A stretch of DNA of 34,932 bases from Fidelibacterota bacterium. Lineage in GTDB: Bacteria > Fidelibacterota > UBA8477 > JABMPR01. Positions 9,401 through 18,300 of this stretch are shown in pieces; the stretch's first letter is position 1; the number at the start of each line of letters is the position of its first letter. Below the pieces are notes generated by a model. It worked only from the letters and a program-made list of their open reading frames with translations, was not told the origin of the DNA and did no database searches. The DNA lies in contig JAERTH010000091.1 in the NCBI GenBank assembly GCA_016844955.1, forward strand, positions 1-34,932, written 5' to 3'. The position numbers were made by a program, and so were the translations under genes.

Positions 9401-12400
9401 GATATTCATGGGCACATCGATGATTCCAATCGCTCGAGTGTGTCCAAGTGCTCGATAACCTGCCGGATTGCCGACAATACGGGCTTCCAGTTGAGCAAAT
9501 CCACCATCCAGAGATACATCATCTCCCAAAATGGGTAAATTGACTTGTAATGAATCATTAGTGCTATTCCAGTACCCCGTTCGAATTGAATCATCCAGGG
9601 TGACAATATCGCCAGTAACAAAAACTTCTGGTACGATACCGTCTACATATATTGATGTTTTATTATGGATTAGATTGTTGGAAGCTGGAACAGCCAATGA
9701 GGTTGGAGTATCGACGCTATTGGTGAGTGTTCCGCCAGCACCTTCAGTGTTCAAAGTTATTGAGGCTACATTCAAGGCCAATGCATAATCATCATCACCT
9801 ACGATGTAATGCGCTCTGGCTTGTGTTGTATTCGAAATTGAATCAGCGACAATGGAGACTATATCTGATTCAGTAGTGTTGAGATTAACATATAGTGTAT
9901 CTGCATCTCCCAAGCTCACGGGTTGGTCAAAATCAATAGTAATGGTGATTTCATCACCCTGCATATAGAGGCCGTTCTCCTGTTCCGAATCAATATTTGT
10001 AATATGGGGAGCTGTGGTGTAGATCGTCAACTCAGTTGTTTCCGAGAGGGAATCACCAGCAGCAATCGAAAGATCAACAAAATTGCCAGCCAAATCTTTG
10101 AGATTGGTTGATTCAAGGTTGAGGACATTCAGTGGTGAAGCATCGTCACCAACCTCCGTTACAAAGGTTGCAGTGATTTCACTCTGATCATTAACTAAAG
10201 CATTCTCAACACTTAGTGTTCGTGGTGTCTCCGTATTGAGGTAAATATCGAATGTACCTGATGTCAGATCTACATTCTCATCAAAATTGATGGAAATGTC
10301 AATCGTCTCATCAAGCCCATATGAATCTTCGTCTTTATCCGTTGTAATTGATTCAACAAGCGGAGAAATTCGATCAACATGTAACACTGGATTCGTTCCT
10401 GGAGTTGAGCTTTGCTGGTTTCCAGCCTCATCATACAGGATTGCGCCAAAGGTGAGATCATTGTTTTCCCCACCAGTCGTCCCATCAAATCCAACGATGT
10501 TGGAGTAAAGGGTAGTATTATCAATATCTACCGGAATCGTGGTATCAATAAATAGAATTTGGGTAGGAGCTTCCAAATTATAGAATTGACCACCGGCAAT
10601 CTTCCCAACAATCTGCACGAAACCATCTTCAAGGGATTCATCAGTTGCAGAAATTGGAACCGTAACTGTTATGCCTGTGTTTGAGGAGTTCCAATAACTT
10701 GGATAGGATTGATCTCCCCCTGTGACAGCAGAGAGAATCCCGAATGCTTCAGGAACAATTCCATCAACATCTATATCATTGGTCGCCATATTGGTCGCCG
10801 TTCCCAGACCAGCTGGAACTGGATTACCGGCTACATCAAGCAGGGTCCCACCATCAGATAACCCCCAGCTCTCTACTACCAGATCTCGGCTGTCTGCTCC
10901 AGTACCAACTGTATACGTACCGGTTGCATTGTCAACACCATCCAAAGCAGCACTTAATATGAATAGATCTCGACCTGAGCTCGTGGCATCTAGACCAAGA
11001 AACAGGGTATCCCCATCACTCAGATAAACTTCCTTATCAAAGTCTATTCGGATTGCAACCTCTTCTCCCTTGGCATGGGGACCATCATCCGTTATGGATG
11101 TAAACGACGTAATTGTGGGTACACTCGCATCTATAGTGATATCACTACTGGCGGCAAGGTTGGAACTAATTGTTGATAAATCAGCGTTATTGCCTGCAAT
11201 ATCCTTCAAACGCGTACCACTGGTTGATAATACAAGACTGTCAACCGTTAATTGGTCCGCCATCTCATCTGCTGATACTACATAGTCCTCAGTTACCGAT
11301 AAACCCGATATACTGCTTATTGCTAAGGCTTTCCCCGAGTTTAAATAGGCGATCAGGTTGCCACCACTCAAGGTCACTGATTGATCAAAAGTAATGGTAA
11401 TAGCTATTGTACTGTCGATTCCATATGTCCCATCTGCTTTGCTCGTGGTTATACTACTAACTTCAGGTATATCCTGATCGATTGTGAAGGTGTTGGCACT
11501 CTCAACCCAGTTCGTGTTGTTTCCCGCTGCATCAGTAACAACTGCGGATATCTTCAATACAGATTCATCAGGGAATGAACTCATTCCTGTATCTTCCAAC
11601 TGAGCCTCTGTTAGACTCATAGACACATTCTGACCTATATTGCCACCACCAATCGTAAAGGCATCTCCAAGTTCATCCGCTACATCGATGTTGGTATAAA
11701 ACCCTACCAGCTGTATCGTACCGCCGACAAGGGAGTTATCACTGGCCAATGGAACCAGTATGCTCATAGCCTCATTGGTCTCGTTCCAGTAGGTGGCCTC
11801 TACATTTCCACCTGTCACAGTAATTGTGGATACTGTCTGCTGCACCGGGACGATTCCATCAAGATTTATACTGCTGTTATCTCCCAGATTATTTCCGGCA
11901 GGCAATATTGGATTGAGCGCATTCCCGGCTAAATCTTCAAGTGATGCATCAGAGTAGCTGAATTCTCTCACTGTTAGTCCGGTTATGTCGTCAGATGCTG
12001 TAACTACATAGTTTTTGGTTGCACTTGAAACGTTACTGATTGTGCTGAAATAAAAATTATCCCCCACAGAAGAATTCAGATCAACATTAAAATTTCCACT
12101 GGGCATGGTGACCAATTCGCTGAATTCAATCGTAATCTCAATAGTATCCCCAATACCATAGGTATCATTGGGTGTAGTTGTGGTCACACCGGTGATGGTG
12201 GGATAGTCACCATCAACATTAATGCTGCTGCCCGGGGTGAGATTGGAACTTATTGTAGATATGTTTGCACTATTCCCTGCTGCATCCAGCAATTTTGCTG
12301 CACCTGAAGATAGCTCCAGGTCATCTATTCTTAATCCAGTTGCTGAATCACCGGGTTCTATGGTGTAGGTGAGAGATAGCGTATCCTCTGAAAAACCTGC

Positions 12401-13378
12401 TGATGTTGTCATTACCTTACCAGAGGACAGGGATGTAAGAAGATCACCACCGGTGAGATTTACGAGTTCGCTAAAGACGAGGGTAACATTTATCTCATCA
12501 TCGATGCCATGTGTTCCATTGCTTGTCGTAGATATGACTGATGAAATTGTTGGTTCATTTTGGTCAATTGCGGTCGTTTCGTCGCTAACATTACCAGTGA
12601 CACCATTTCCAGCCGCATCTATTAGTTCGGCCGTCACACTGAGTTCAGCATTTGGGCTTGTGAATCCTGCTATTGATTCAACATCGGCTGCAAGGATGGT
12701 AACAAGCATGGTATCGCCGGCGACAGTAATATCTCTTCTTGTTCCCATAGCTTCTGCAGTATTCCCACCTACAAATCCTTTCAGCTGAACGGTTCCTCCA
12801 TTCAGGAGCGTGGCATCCGCAGGTAGATCTACCTGCACTGTCAATGAATCATTGCTACTATTCCAGAACCCGTCAAATTCGGTTCCACCCCGCGGTGAAA
12901 TATCCAGGACATCAAAAGTGACGGGTGGTGTTTCATCTACCCACACATGTTCAACATCGAATGAGTCAACAATGGCTGGATTTGGAAAATCAAAAAATCG
13001 AACACTGATTACAAACTCATCCCCATCTGAGAAAGCAGCAGTGGATTGAAGTTCAGCTTCTGTAAAAGATTCACTAAAAGTAACACCCCCAGAAATATCA
13101 GAGACGATTCTTAGTTGAACATCGCTGCCACTATTCACCCGCATGTATAATTCAGCGTAATCTATAGTACCCACATCATCAGGAACTCTACATGATAGTG
13201 TGCCACCTGTGCTACTCGTATTCCAATAGCCAGTTCTCACCGTATCGCCATCGGCAGTGAATATATTCTCAGCAAATAGAGCCGCAGGTGATAGCATCAT
13301 CAAAGTGACAATTCCTCGAATGGCAAGATTCTTCAGCAGATTCATGTTAGTGATTCTCTTTGCAGTTTGCTTTTTCAT
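3425..13378 (-). CDS. Giant secreted multi-Ig-module surface protein (3317 aa) with C-terminal sorting domain
   Basis: A signal peptide (about 1-36, ending ALFA) is followed by about 20 Ig-like modules of 116-130 residues. Type A modules carry Y-W-N-x-T-N, a V-P strand, SL-x-GG, D-x-AGN and end ID-x-TPP. Type B modules carry DGTYGI-x-D-x-I, ITI-x-FSE-x-V and L-x-D-x-AGN. The order is A (37-152), then A-B-B three times (153-511, 512-876, 877-1250), four A (1251-1745), A-A-A twice (1746-2128, 2129-2507), Fn3/cadherin-like domains (2508-2920), a BACON-like domain (2921-3023), a linker and a FlgD-like tail (3224-3317, LSQNYPNPFNPTTTI...SSGIYFARL). Such tails direct type IX secretion in FCB bacteria. 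The protein is probably an adhesin or matrix protein; no enzymatic domain is seen. The second gene upstream and the first are outer-membrane proteins. An alternative start is Met12. Confidence 0.93.
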   Translation of the reverse strand: MKKQTAKRITNMNLLKNLAIRGIVTLMMLSPAALFAENIFTADGDTVRTGYWNTSSTGGTLSCRVPDDVGTIDYAELYMRVNSGSDVQLRIVSDISGGVTFSESFTEAELQSTAAFSDGDEFVISVRFFDFPNPAIVDSFDVEHVWVDETPPVTFDVLDISPRGGTEFDGFWNSSNDSLTVQVDLPADATLLNGGTVQLKGFVGGNTAEAMGTRRDITVAGDTMLVTILAADVESIAGFTSPNAELSVTAELIDAAGNGVTGNVSDETTAIDQNEPTISSVISTTSNGTHGIDDEINVTLVFSELVNLTGGDLLTSLSSGKVMTTSAGFSEDTLSLTYTIEPGDSATGLRIDDLELSSGAAKLLDAAGNSANISTISSNLTPGSSINVDGDYPTITGVTTTTPNDTYGIGDTIEITIEFSELVTMPSGNFNVDLNSSVGDNFYFSTISNVSSATKNYVVTASDDITGLTVREFSYSDASLEDLAGNALNPILPAGNNLGDNSSINLDGIVPVQQTVSTITVTGGNVEATYWNETNEAMSILVPLASDNSLVGGTIQLVGFYTNIDVADELGDAFTIGGGNIGQNVSMSLTEAQLEDTGMSSFPDESVLKISAVVTDAAGNNTNWVESANTFTIDQDIPEVSSITTSKADGTYGIDSTIAITITFDQSVTLSGGNLIAYLNSGKALAISSISGLSVTEDYVVSADEMADQLTVDSLVLSTSGTRLKDIAGNNADLSTISSNLAASSDITIDASVPTITSFTSITDDGPHAKGEEVAIRIDFDKEVYLSDGDTLFLGLDATSSGRDLFILSAALDGVDNATGTYTVGTGADSRDLVVESWGLSDGGTLLDVAGNPVPAGLGTATNMATNDIDVDGIVPEAFGILSAVTGGDQSYPSYWNSSNTGITVTVPISATDESLEDGFVQIVGKIAGGQFYNLEAPTQILFIDTTIPVDIDNTTLYSNIVGFDGTTGGENNDLTFGAILYDEAGNQQSSTPGTNPVLHVDRISPLVESITTDKDEDSYGLDETIDISINFDENVDLTSGTFDIYLNTETPRTLSVENALVNDQSEITATFVTEVGDDASPLNVLNLESTNLKDLAGNFVDLSIAAGDSLSETTELTIYTTAPHITNIDSEQENGLYMQGDEITITIDFDQPVSLGDADTLYVNLNTTESDIVSIVADSISNTTQARAHYIVGDDDYALALNVASITLNTEGAGGTLTNSVDTPTSLAVPASNNLIHNKTSIYVDGIVPEVFVTGDIVTLDDSIRTGYWNSTNDSLQVNLPILGDDVSLDGGFAQLEARIVGNPAGYRALGHTRAIGIIDVPMNITRDELVANVPGFADGGVLEVRGVVTDIAGNSSNYDPSVVTLMIDQTAPTVHITGSISLSGGDSFPGYLNPTNTSIGVNNSIADESSLEGGTLRLQLKTGFDDTFTDIAADSAIDLADLGQVMLSVFDISDLTAMGVADGDTLQFRARVTDIAGNATDGNPGTNTMIVDFNPPPDFTLGSVLAEEGTVVAGYFNATNNYVGITVPIDEDQSLVGGWVQLRAYINAGPAVNFLVGQGISDTDDMLLMPDEAALSALGYVDGDLLSFDAVMYDVAGNSTTGSISLDQLRIDETPPVSNTALTVQPQGGNEVSTYWNDTNTSMLFTVPLENDVSLTDGYLQVSADLTPGDGLFETFSIRDTITALTGEWSIVIPADTLEELQGGTGFVDGLDIEFRTIVTDQAGNAVTSITNPVTLQIDQTDPANTEVSDLELFPAGLAAGVWSAGADSVHVTIPYNSASDASLVGGYAQLLMSMGETDDENAYELALAAQFPISHSADTTINLSETVISSFDNYDDGNSIFFKILLRDRAGNEITSDVSTETLYIDVNSPDPFDCGLFTALEGTIIDTSYNLTNQGVSLVVPIAADSSLLNGFVTFMVGVDDPGVDAGSVTYEVMYASEIGFIDTTKILPLTEIQVLGLLGYEDGKAIYATARIADYAGNEIDGTPSENVITIDLTPPDVPVLNDFTPVGGVVVADYWNASNTGYQFNVPTAALPGEDPSLVGGYVQAQARVGIEPFSNVGDSVDIESANFTSVLVDIPGNALRNLAGYGESLQIDFRANIHDGHGNMTQGTVFDDLLTIDETPPEPAPLVIAGIMQDEVLVSESYWGVNSDSIEVHTDVGSESSIVGGQAYLVMAIADEDTAIVSEKATISFEGELIVLYAPRAAVEGLASYADGELIHVFTVIQDVAGNKTLSVEADEPILIDISAPIDFAADSLQAVTGVIVDNAYNMTNSGLTLEIPIANDTTLIGGTASLLIDIVNTGTDLGLLAYEEQMTVTITDVDTTLTVSLDGVQVAGIDEFGEGSLIYATASLTDVAGNTTNGTASDNVLIIDLTPPDNPVVFDSTTVGEPLSAGYWNASNTAFEFNVLTPATSEGDTTLLEGTVQAQAKIGLQSFVNIGEPVSITSPNDADLLMSFERDEVILLEDYADDMAIDLRVIITDGHGNTTEGLTIDSILYIDETAPGIGEFDAEYTTTDPFISAEDTLKALWTGFSDAASGIDHYEFSVGQTAGLSDVVEWVIVDTNMVATLLTYDHELSYFMNVRAVDLAGNTSDAITSTEIIGDRIEPLSSIQVNPFYRIEEWDSVNSFAGGATDELSGIDSMNLAISRSSDGYFWTGNSWGLADTNLNQAVLDTSWSFGILVDSLENRVNYTLRTIAVDSAGNRQSTATIDSFQFVINTTPLITAISDTSSDEDSLFTYMLIGTDADVGSISEDTLSYFLISGPDSMLVDSASGLLTWTPRNADVGEHTIEVEVRDYYGASDTTNFVLEALQVNDPPEPVTLLLPADSTELVPEDSLLLTFSWTEAFDIEGDGLTYEVTFQGSDYDTTVASETNNVTLDVSVMDFPITPVEWFVVALDTTDTSEVSESFHLTTSPPVALVVNDSLSINLERLTTTDTTFTMKNLGLTDLRWSLISAPDWITTTLEQGVIAYNDSSDIALNIDPESFTIGQYGGYLYLGTNDPMQDTIALAVTVGMFDIPAPILTFYKNPAYPRYYEMMIVDSLGMVDSLSLTHAGDALEITEIDTFSYVATIEVASEGRNSFVLYASNWVGDTTITSEITVSVAKQGSSWLARSPDDLFEVSGGSSSVNSSSRVTVLDTILSATDQARYKVLTDGVRLAEPVLVSMPQQSSDQAIYTMDEAGAYYELPSMTDGERVHAWSETMGAFKMGPRTIIVPEKSELSQNYPNPFNPTTTIDFDIGFLDGLNQEIEFRVYNIRGQEVRTLMQTHLQPGSYSVVWNGLNDQGKQVSSGIYFARLMTGKGYVRTVKMLVLR

Positions 13379-13392
13379 AATTCACTCAATTT

Positions 13393-14163
13393 TTATAGTT
13401 CAAGTCCTGTGGAGACTCTCAGCTCAAGCCACCAGACAGAGCCCAATGGATCAATTTCTGTTATCAAAACCCCCCGGGTTCCAAAACGGAGGAAGGTATT
13501 CTTGGTTGGTCTGAACCGGTAATTCAGCTCTAACATGCTGCCCATTGATGCATCCCAAAAACCAAAACCGATGGCTGCTCCAGAATTGTCACCAATACTA
13601 GAAGCCTGGGCGATATATGAAATTCCGGCAAAGGTGCCCCCTTCAGGATGGGTATTCTCAAAACTGAAGGTGGAGATCTCGAACAGCAGGTATAGCGGAA
13701 TACTTTCAACATAAATTTCATATGGAATCTTGAATGTAACACTAGCATCGATATAGGAGTACCACGAGTAGAGTGGATCTGCCACAGCAAAGGGCGATGA
13801 CCCATTGATGGAAATATGGCTTCCATGGAGGACACTATTCTTCATCAATCCAGGAGCAGGTCCTACCGTACGGGTGCGTTCGCGCCTTTTTGCTGGGATG
13901 GGATCAGCTACAATTGACGCGGTCGTGTCAGGTTGCTTTTCTTCGCCATACAATTCTTTTACCAGGGCATCATAATCAATCTCAGAATTAGTGGCTCCAC
14001 TGAACCCTTCTTCAACTGTATTCAGAGTATCATTGTCTCCAGCACGCACCTGGTTGTCCCTGATCTCATCCTGGGCGACCAAAACGCTACAAGCCATCAC
14101 CAGCATGAAAACCAGCATTATGATAGATTTCTGCACATCAATATTTGTTGCTTCCTGCTTCAT
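13393..14163 (-). CDS. Outer-membrane beta-barrel-type protein, paralog of the next gene upstream
   Basis: The first ATG is chosen; a TTG two codons earlier is possible. A hydrophobic signal (KSIIMLVFMLVMACSVLVAQ) could be cut by signal peptidase I after VLVA, or carry a lipid at the Cys in VMAC. A polar linker with a basic patch (AKRRERTRT) leads to a C-terminal region of about 150 residues with alternating aromatic/polar strands, consistent with a small beta barrel. This region aligns with the gene at 14188: WYSYIDASVTFKIPY against WYSFMDVSVSVELPW, FENTHPEGGTF against FENSFPAGGAF, and a GSVWW/GSGWW strand near the end. It starts 24 bases after its paralog and ends 14 bases before the giant gene. 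It might anchor or translocate the giant protein; that is inference. Confidence 0.7.
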   Translation of the reverse strand: MKQEATNIDVQKSIIMLVFMLVMACSVLVAQDEIRDNQVRAGDNDTLNTVEEGFSGATNSEIDYDALVKELYGEEKQPDTTASIVADPIPAKRRERTRTVGPAPGLMKNSVLHGSHISINGSSPFAVADPLYSWYSYIDASVTFKIPYEIYVESIPLYLLFEISTFSFENTHPEGGTFAGISYIAQASSIGDNSGAAIGFGFWDASMGSMLELNYRFRPTKNTFLRFGTRGVLITEIDPLGSVWWLELRVSTGLEL

Positions 14164-14187
14164 TTTCAATTCGATTAATACCGATAA

Positions 14188-15045
14188 TTACCAGAGTTTA
14201 AATCCAACGGTAAATCGGGGTTCCACCCACCAGCCTGAACCAATGGTGTCAATTTTATAGGCCCAATTCCAACGATACCCTCCGGAGAAGAATAAGGAAT
14301 GGTATTGATATGCGTATCCCAGGCCAGTCATCATTCCAAAGGTTGGGAAGTAAGCGCCCAGACCCGCCTCAGCTTCAAAGCCGTAGGCTTCTGCACGAAC
14401 CAGGGGCATCAGAGTCATGCCTTTAAAAGCACCACCTGCAGGAAATGAGTTTTCGAACTTAAAGCTGGATGATTCAACGAGGAATGAAACACTCGCAGGT
14501 TCATAGTCTAAGTGCCAGGGTAGCTCAACGCTCACCGAGACATCCATAAATGAATACCAAGTATCCATCTTTTCTGCGACGTATTGTGGAGAAGAGAACG
14601 AAAAGGTGACTCCTGCTCCCTCCATAAAGGTTCCCTGGAATTTCTTGCGAAAATCCATTGGATGGTCAGAATACTCAATCTCGGTGATATCCACATCAGT
14701 GGAGTCAGTACCAAATGCATCATCAGATTCTGATTCGTCTCCAAAGCCCCAGTCATCTTCAACAGCTGTGGTATCAGTCATTTCTTCAGTTTCCTCACCA
14801 AAGAGGTCATCAGATTCTGCGTCCTCAGGACTTGTTTCTATATCTTCCTCAAAATCAAACGAGAAGTCATCTCCACCAATGTCAAATTCATCCCCAAACA
14901 ATAGGCTATCATCTTCTGTACTGCCAAACAAATCTTCTTCCTGGGCCTGGGCCTGGGGTACACAAACGAGAACCAACAATACACCTAGCATGGATAGGAT
15001 AATTTCTGGTTGTGCCCATCGGAAAATTTTTAATCGTAAAAGCAT
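14188..15045 (-). CDS. Outer-membrane beta-barrel-type protein with acidic Phe-Gly repeats
   Basis: The ATG at 15045 is preferred because an AGGG ribosome site sits four bases upstream and the signal peptide (LSMLGVLLVLVCVPQAQA) then begins naturally; a GTG at 15072 is in frame. After the cleavage site, about 85 residues are extremely acidic and contain spaced F-G motifs (DLFGSTEDD, LLFGDEFD, DLFGEET, WGFGDES, AFGTDS). The C-terminal 150 residues have alternating strands and glycine turns of barrel type and align with the next gene. It is the first gene of the five-gene operon. The acidic stretch may bind calcium or dock a partner in the periplasm; no family function is claimed. Confidence 0.7.
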   Translation of the reverse strand: MLLRLKIFRWAQPEIILSMLGVLLVLVCVPQAQAQEEDLFGSTEDDSLLFGDEFDIGGDDFSFDFEEDIETSPEDAESDDLFGEETEEMTDTTAVEDDWGFGDESESDDAFGTDSTDVDITEIEYSDHPMDFRKKFQGTFMEGAGVTFSFSSPQYVAEKMDTWYSFMDVSVSVELPWHLDYEPASVSFLVESSSFKFENSFPAGGAFKGMTLMPLVRAEAYGFEAEAGLGAYFPTFGMMTGLGYAYQYHSLFFSGGYRWNWAYKIDTIGSGWWVEPRFTVGFKLW

Positions 15046-15255
15046 ATCACCCTGCACTATTATGTTAGTCACTTCGACTACTTTTTAATTAATCGCAAAA
15101 TTTATGATATCTCAAGTTTGAAACAAGTCTTTACCTGCATATGTGATCTAGCAAACACCTTGGTTTTCAAGCGCTAATCTGAGGTTGGTTCAAGGAGTGG
15201 ATTTATTGAAACGAGTCATTTACCCGTTGATATTGACGAAATAGATTAAACAAAT

Positions 15256-15305
15256 ATGAAACGGCTTTCAGGTACCCAATTATGATATAGATAGCTGAAA
15301 GCCGT
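15256..15305 (-). terminator. Terminator of the 1374-residue surface protein gene
   Basis: On the minus strand a perfect 11-bp stem ACGGCTTTCAG / CTGAAAGCCGT (15295-15305 with 15261-15271) encloses a 23-base AT-rich loop and is followed by TTCATATTTG. It starts 29 bases after the stop codon. The long loop and modest T-run make it less canonical than the others in this window. The remaining gap up to 15045 must hold the promoter of the five-gene operon, but no clear -35/-10 pair stands out. Confidence 0.7.
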
Positions 15306-15334
15306 CTTTGAAGACTAACTGTGACTAGCGAGTC

Positions 15335-18300
15335 CTATTTTAGCAGCAACATCTTCCCTGTCTGAGAGAACCCATTCATCTGCATGTGATAAATGTAGGT
15401 TCCGCTTGAAACAGGCTTGCCATTTCCATCACGCGCATCCCAGACAATATTATAGTAGCCTGCAGATTGTTCAGTATTCACCAGGGTGATCACTGGTGAG
15501 CCACCAATATCGTATATAGTCAGTTGTACTTGTGATGATTTGGGTAGCTCATAGCTCAGCATGGTTGTTGGGTTGAACGGATTTGGATAATTCGCCGCCA
15601 TTGCAAATTCACTTGGTAAGGGTCTATTTGCTCTTCTCTTGGGAAGTCCTGTGAAGGAAGCTCCATTCATGAGTGAGCCATCATTACCACTCAATGTTTG
15701 GTCATCTGCATCATTTGAATTGAAATTCCAATACCCCACAAGGTTTTCAATACTCTCGGGAGTTTCGAAGCTCTCACTCATTAACTCCATTATGTCACTG
15801 GAAGTAAGAGCGACATCCCAAACACTAATTTCATCCATTGATCCATTGAAAAAACCGAAGTCTGTAGAGGAGTCTCGATACCGACCAATCTCGGAGTAGT
15901 CGACAGATCGCGTGAAGGTTAAATTGGTTTCATCAGCACTTTTGTGACTGATTAGCAGTCCGTCTAAAAATAACTGATCATAAGCTGTTGTTACGACCAG
16001 AGCTAGATGCTGCCAATTACCAAATTCCAGGGTCCGAATTGGTGTTAATGTTTCCGCAGTATTTCCATCCGGACGATTAATCGTAGCAACAAGACTCCAG
16101 TCTCTACTATCGAGATAATATATGCTACCAGATTCAGTATCTGCTTGATTAAATATTGAGTTACTGCGTGAATATCCCCCTCCTTGGCCTTCTGGTTTAA
16201 CCCATGCTGAAAAGGTGAATGAGTTTGAAGGAAAAAATGAGTTTGAAGTTAATATGGGAGCTTGAAATTGGAGATAGTCATCTTGTCCATCCAATAGAAG
16301 GCTTGAGGCAAAGGCCGGAGGTAGTGGTGTGATTCTATTGGTTATAGCGGAGCCATGTACAAGTGTACCAATATATCCTTGTCCAGAAATATCCTCACTC
16401 GTTCCATCATCAAAATTCCAATACGCTGCAAGTGAGGCATTACTCTCCGGGTTTTGTATAGTCGTCTCCATTGTCGTTCTTATTTCATCAATATTCAGGT
16501 TCCGATTCCATATTCGAATTTCATCTATACTCCCATTGAAATAACCACCACTTGCATACCCTATGTGTGTATTTGTTGAATATACGTAATCAAAACCCGG
16601 TACAACAATATGATCTTCCTGTGCGACCAGAAATCCATCCAAGTAAAAGAATATATCGTCTGGGCTGACAACCAAAGCATAGTGGTGCCATTCATTGGGT
16701 GGGAATTGTGGCACAGAGAGTGTTTGAAGAGGTCCATCCCTCTCAGTCCTGACGCTTACTATACATAGCCCACTGGGGTCAGACGCTTTAATCGTTATCG
16801 TTTCATAAAAGGGAGTTCCAGTCCCAGACCCTTGGTGAAAGAGCATATTGGACCCATCTGTATTGTCCATATTCGCCCATGCCTCTATGGTGAACGACTC
16901 AGTGTTGACAACCGGATTCAGAATGTCCATATACCCAGTTGTCCCATCTAACAATAAACTTGTGCTAAAATCTGGTGGAGTAATAGTATGGGTGATCGTA
17001 AACACCACATTTTTGCAGGCACTTAATCCACCTGCATCCGTTGCGGTAAAAAGGATTGATTCACTCCCATAATAATCAGGATCTGAAGCAAAGACGCTGG
17101 CTACACGATCTGGGCTGATTGATGCAGTTAGGTGTTGTGTCTGATTTACTGTCCACACAATCTCACTGTCACCATTATCAACATCCTCAACATATGTGTC
17201 CAACGTAATTAATTCAAAAGATTCACCCTCCGATATTTGTTGATCCGGGATATCCGATATAACAGGCGCATCATTGACTGCACTCGCTGAAAAGACAGTT
17301 TCTGAAAGATCACTTAATCCACCTGGATCGGTTGCTGTGAATGTGATCGTCTCAGACCCATACCAATTTTCATCTGGAATAGCAATTATGGCAACCCGAT
17401 TGCCATCGATGGAAACAGTCAAGTCAGAATTACCTGTATGACTCCATATCATTTCACTATCAATATTATCAGCATCAACCACATATAGATCCAGTTCGAT
17501 TGATTGGAATGTATCACCTTCTTCAATCTGTTGATTTGGTATAGCCGATACTACAGGAGCGTCATTTTCTGAATTTACTGAAAAGACAGTCTCTGATTGG
17601 CTACTTAATCCATCCGGATCGGTTGCTGTGAATGTGATCGCCTCAGACCCATGCCAATTTTCATCAGGTATTCCGATTGTGGTTACCCGATCACCATCGA
17701 TGCTAACAATGAGAGCTGAATTACCAGAATAAGTCCAGGCTAGTTCACTGTCCATATTGTCAACATCTGAAACATGGGCATCTAAGGAGATCACTGAGAA
17801 TGATCCTCCCTCGCTTGTTTGTTGATCCGGGATATAAGATACAACTGGCGCATCATTCACCGCAGTGACTGTGAATGCGGTCGTTGTAAAATCACTCCCA
17901 CCCTCTGGATCGCTGGCCTTAAAGACGATTGTTTCTGTGCCATACCAATCTTCATCAGGGATAGCAAAGGTTGCAATATTGTTTCCATCAATGGTAATCT
18001 CTATATTTGCGTTTCCTGAATATGTCCAGACCATTTCATCGAGATCACTATCGATGTCCTCAACATACTCATTTAACTCAATATGATGAAAAATTCCACC
18101 CTCTGATATGGTCTGGTTTGGAATTGAGCTGACATGGGGAGCATCATTTATTGAAGTAACTGTAAACAAAGCATCCGTTTGACTGTACAAACCACCTGGA
18201 TCTCTGGCAATGAACGTGATCATTTCAGAACCATTCCAATCCGCATAGGGTGCATTTATTGTAGCAATTCTGTTGGGATCTAAAGTTACAGTCAAGTCAC

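Noticed and set aside
12369..12788. Plus-strand frames opposite the giant gene
   Set aside because: Ser/Val-rich shadows of repeated Ig modules; similar shadows recur at module period.
3425..13378. Frameshift or assembly collapse in the giant repeat gene
   Set aside because: The frame is open over 3317 codons, module lengths are regular (116-130) and the modules are too diverged to collapse in assembly.
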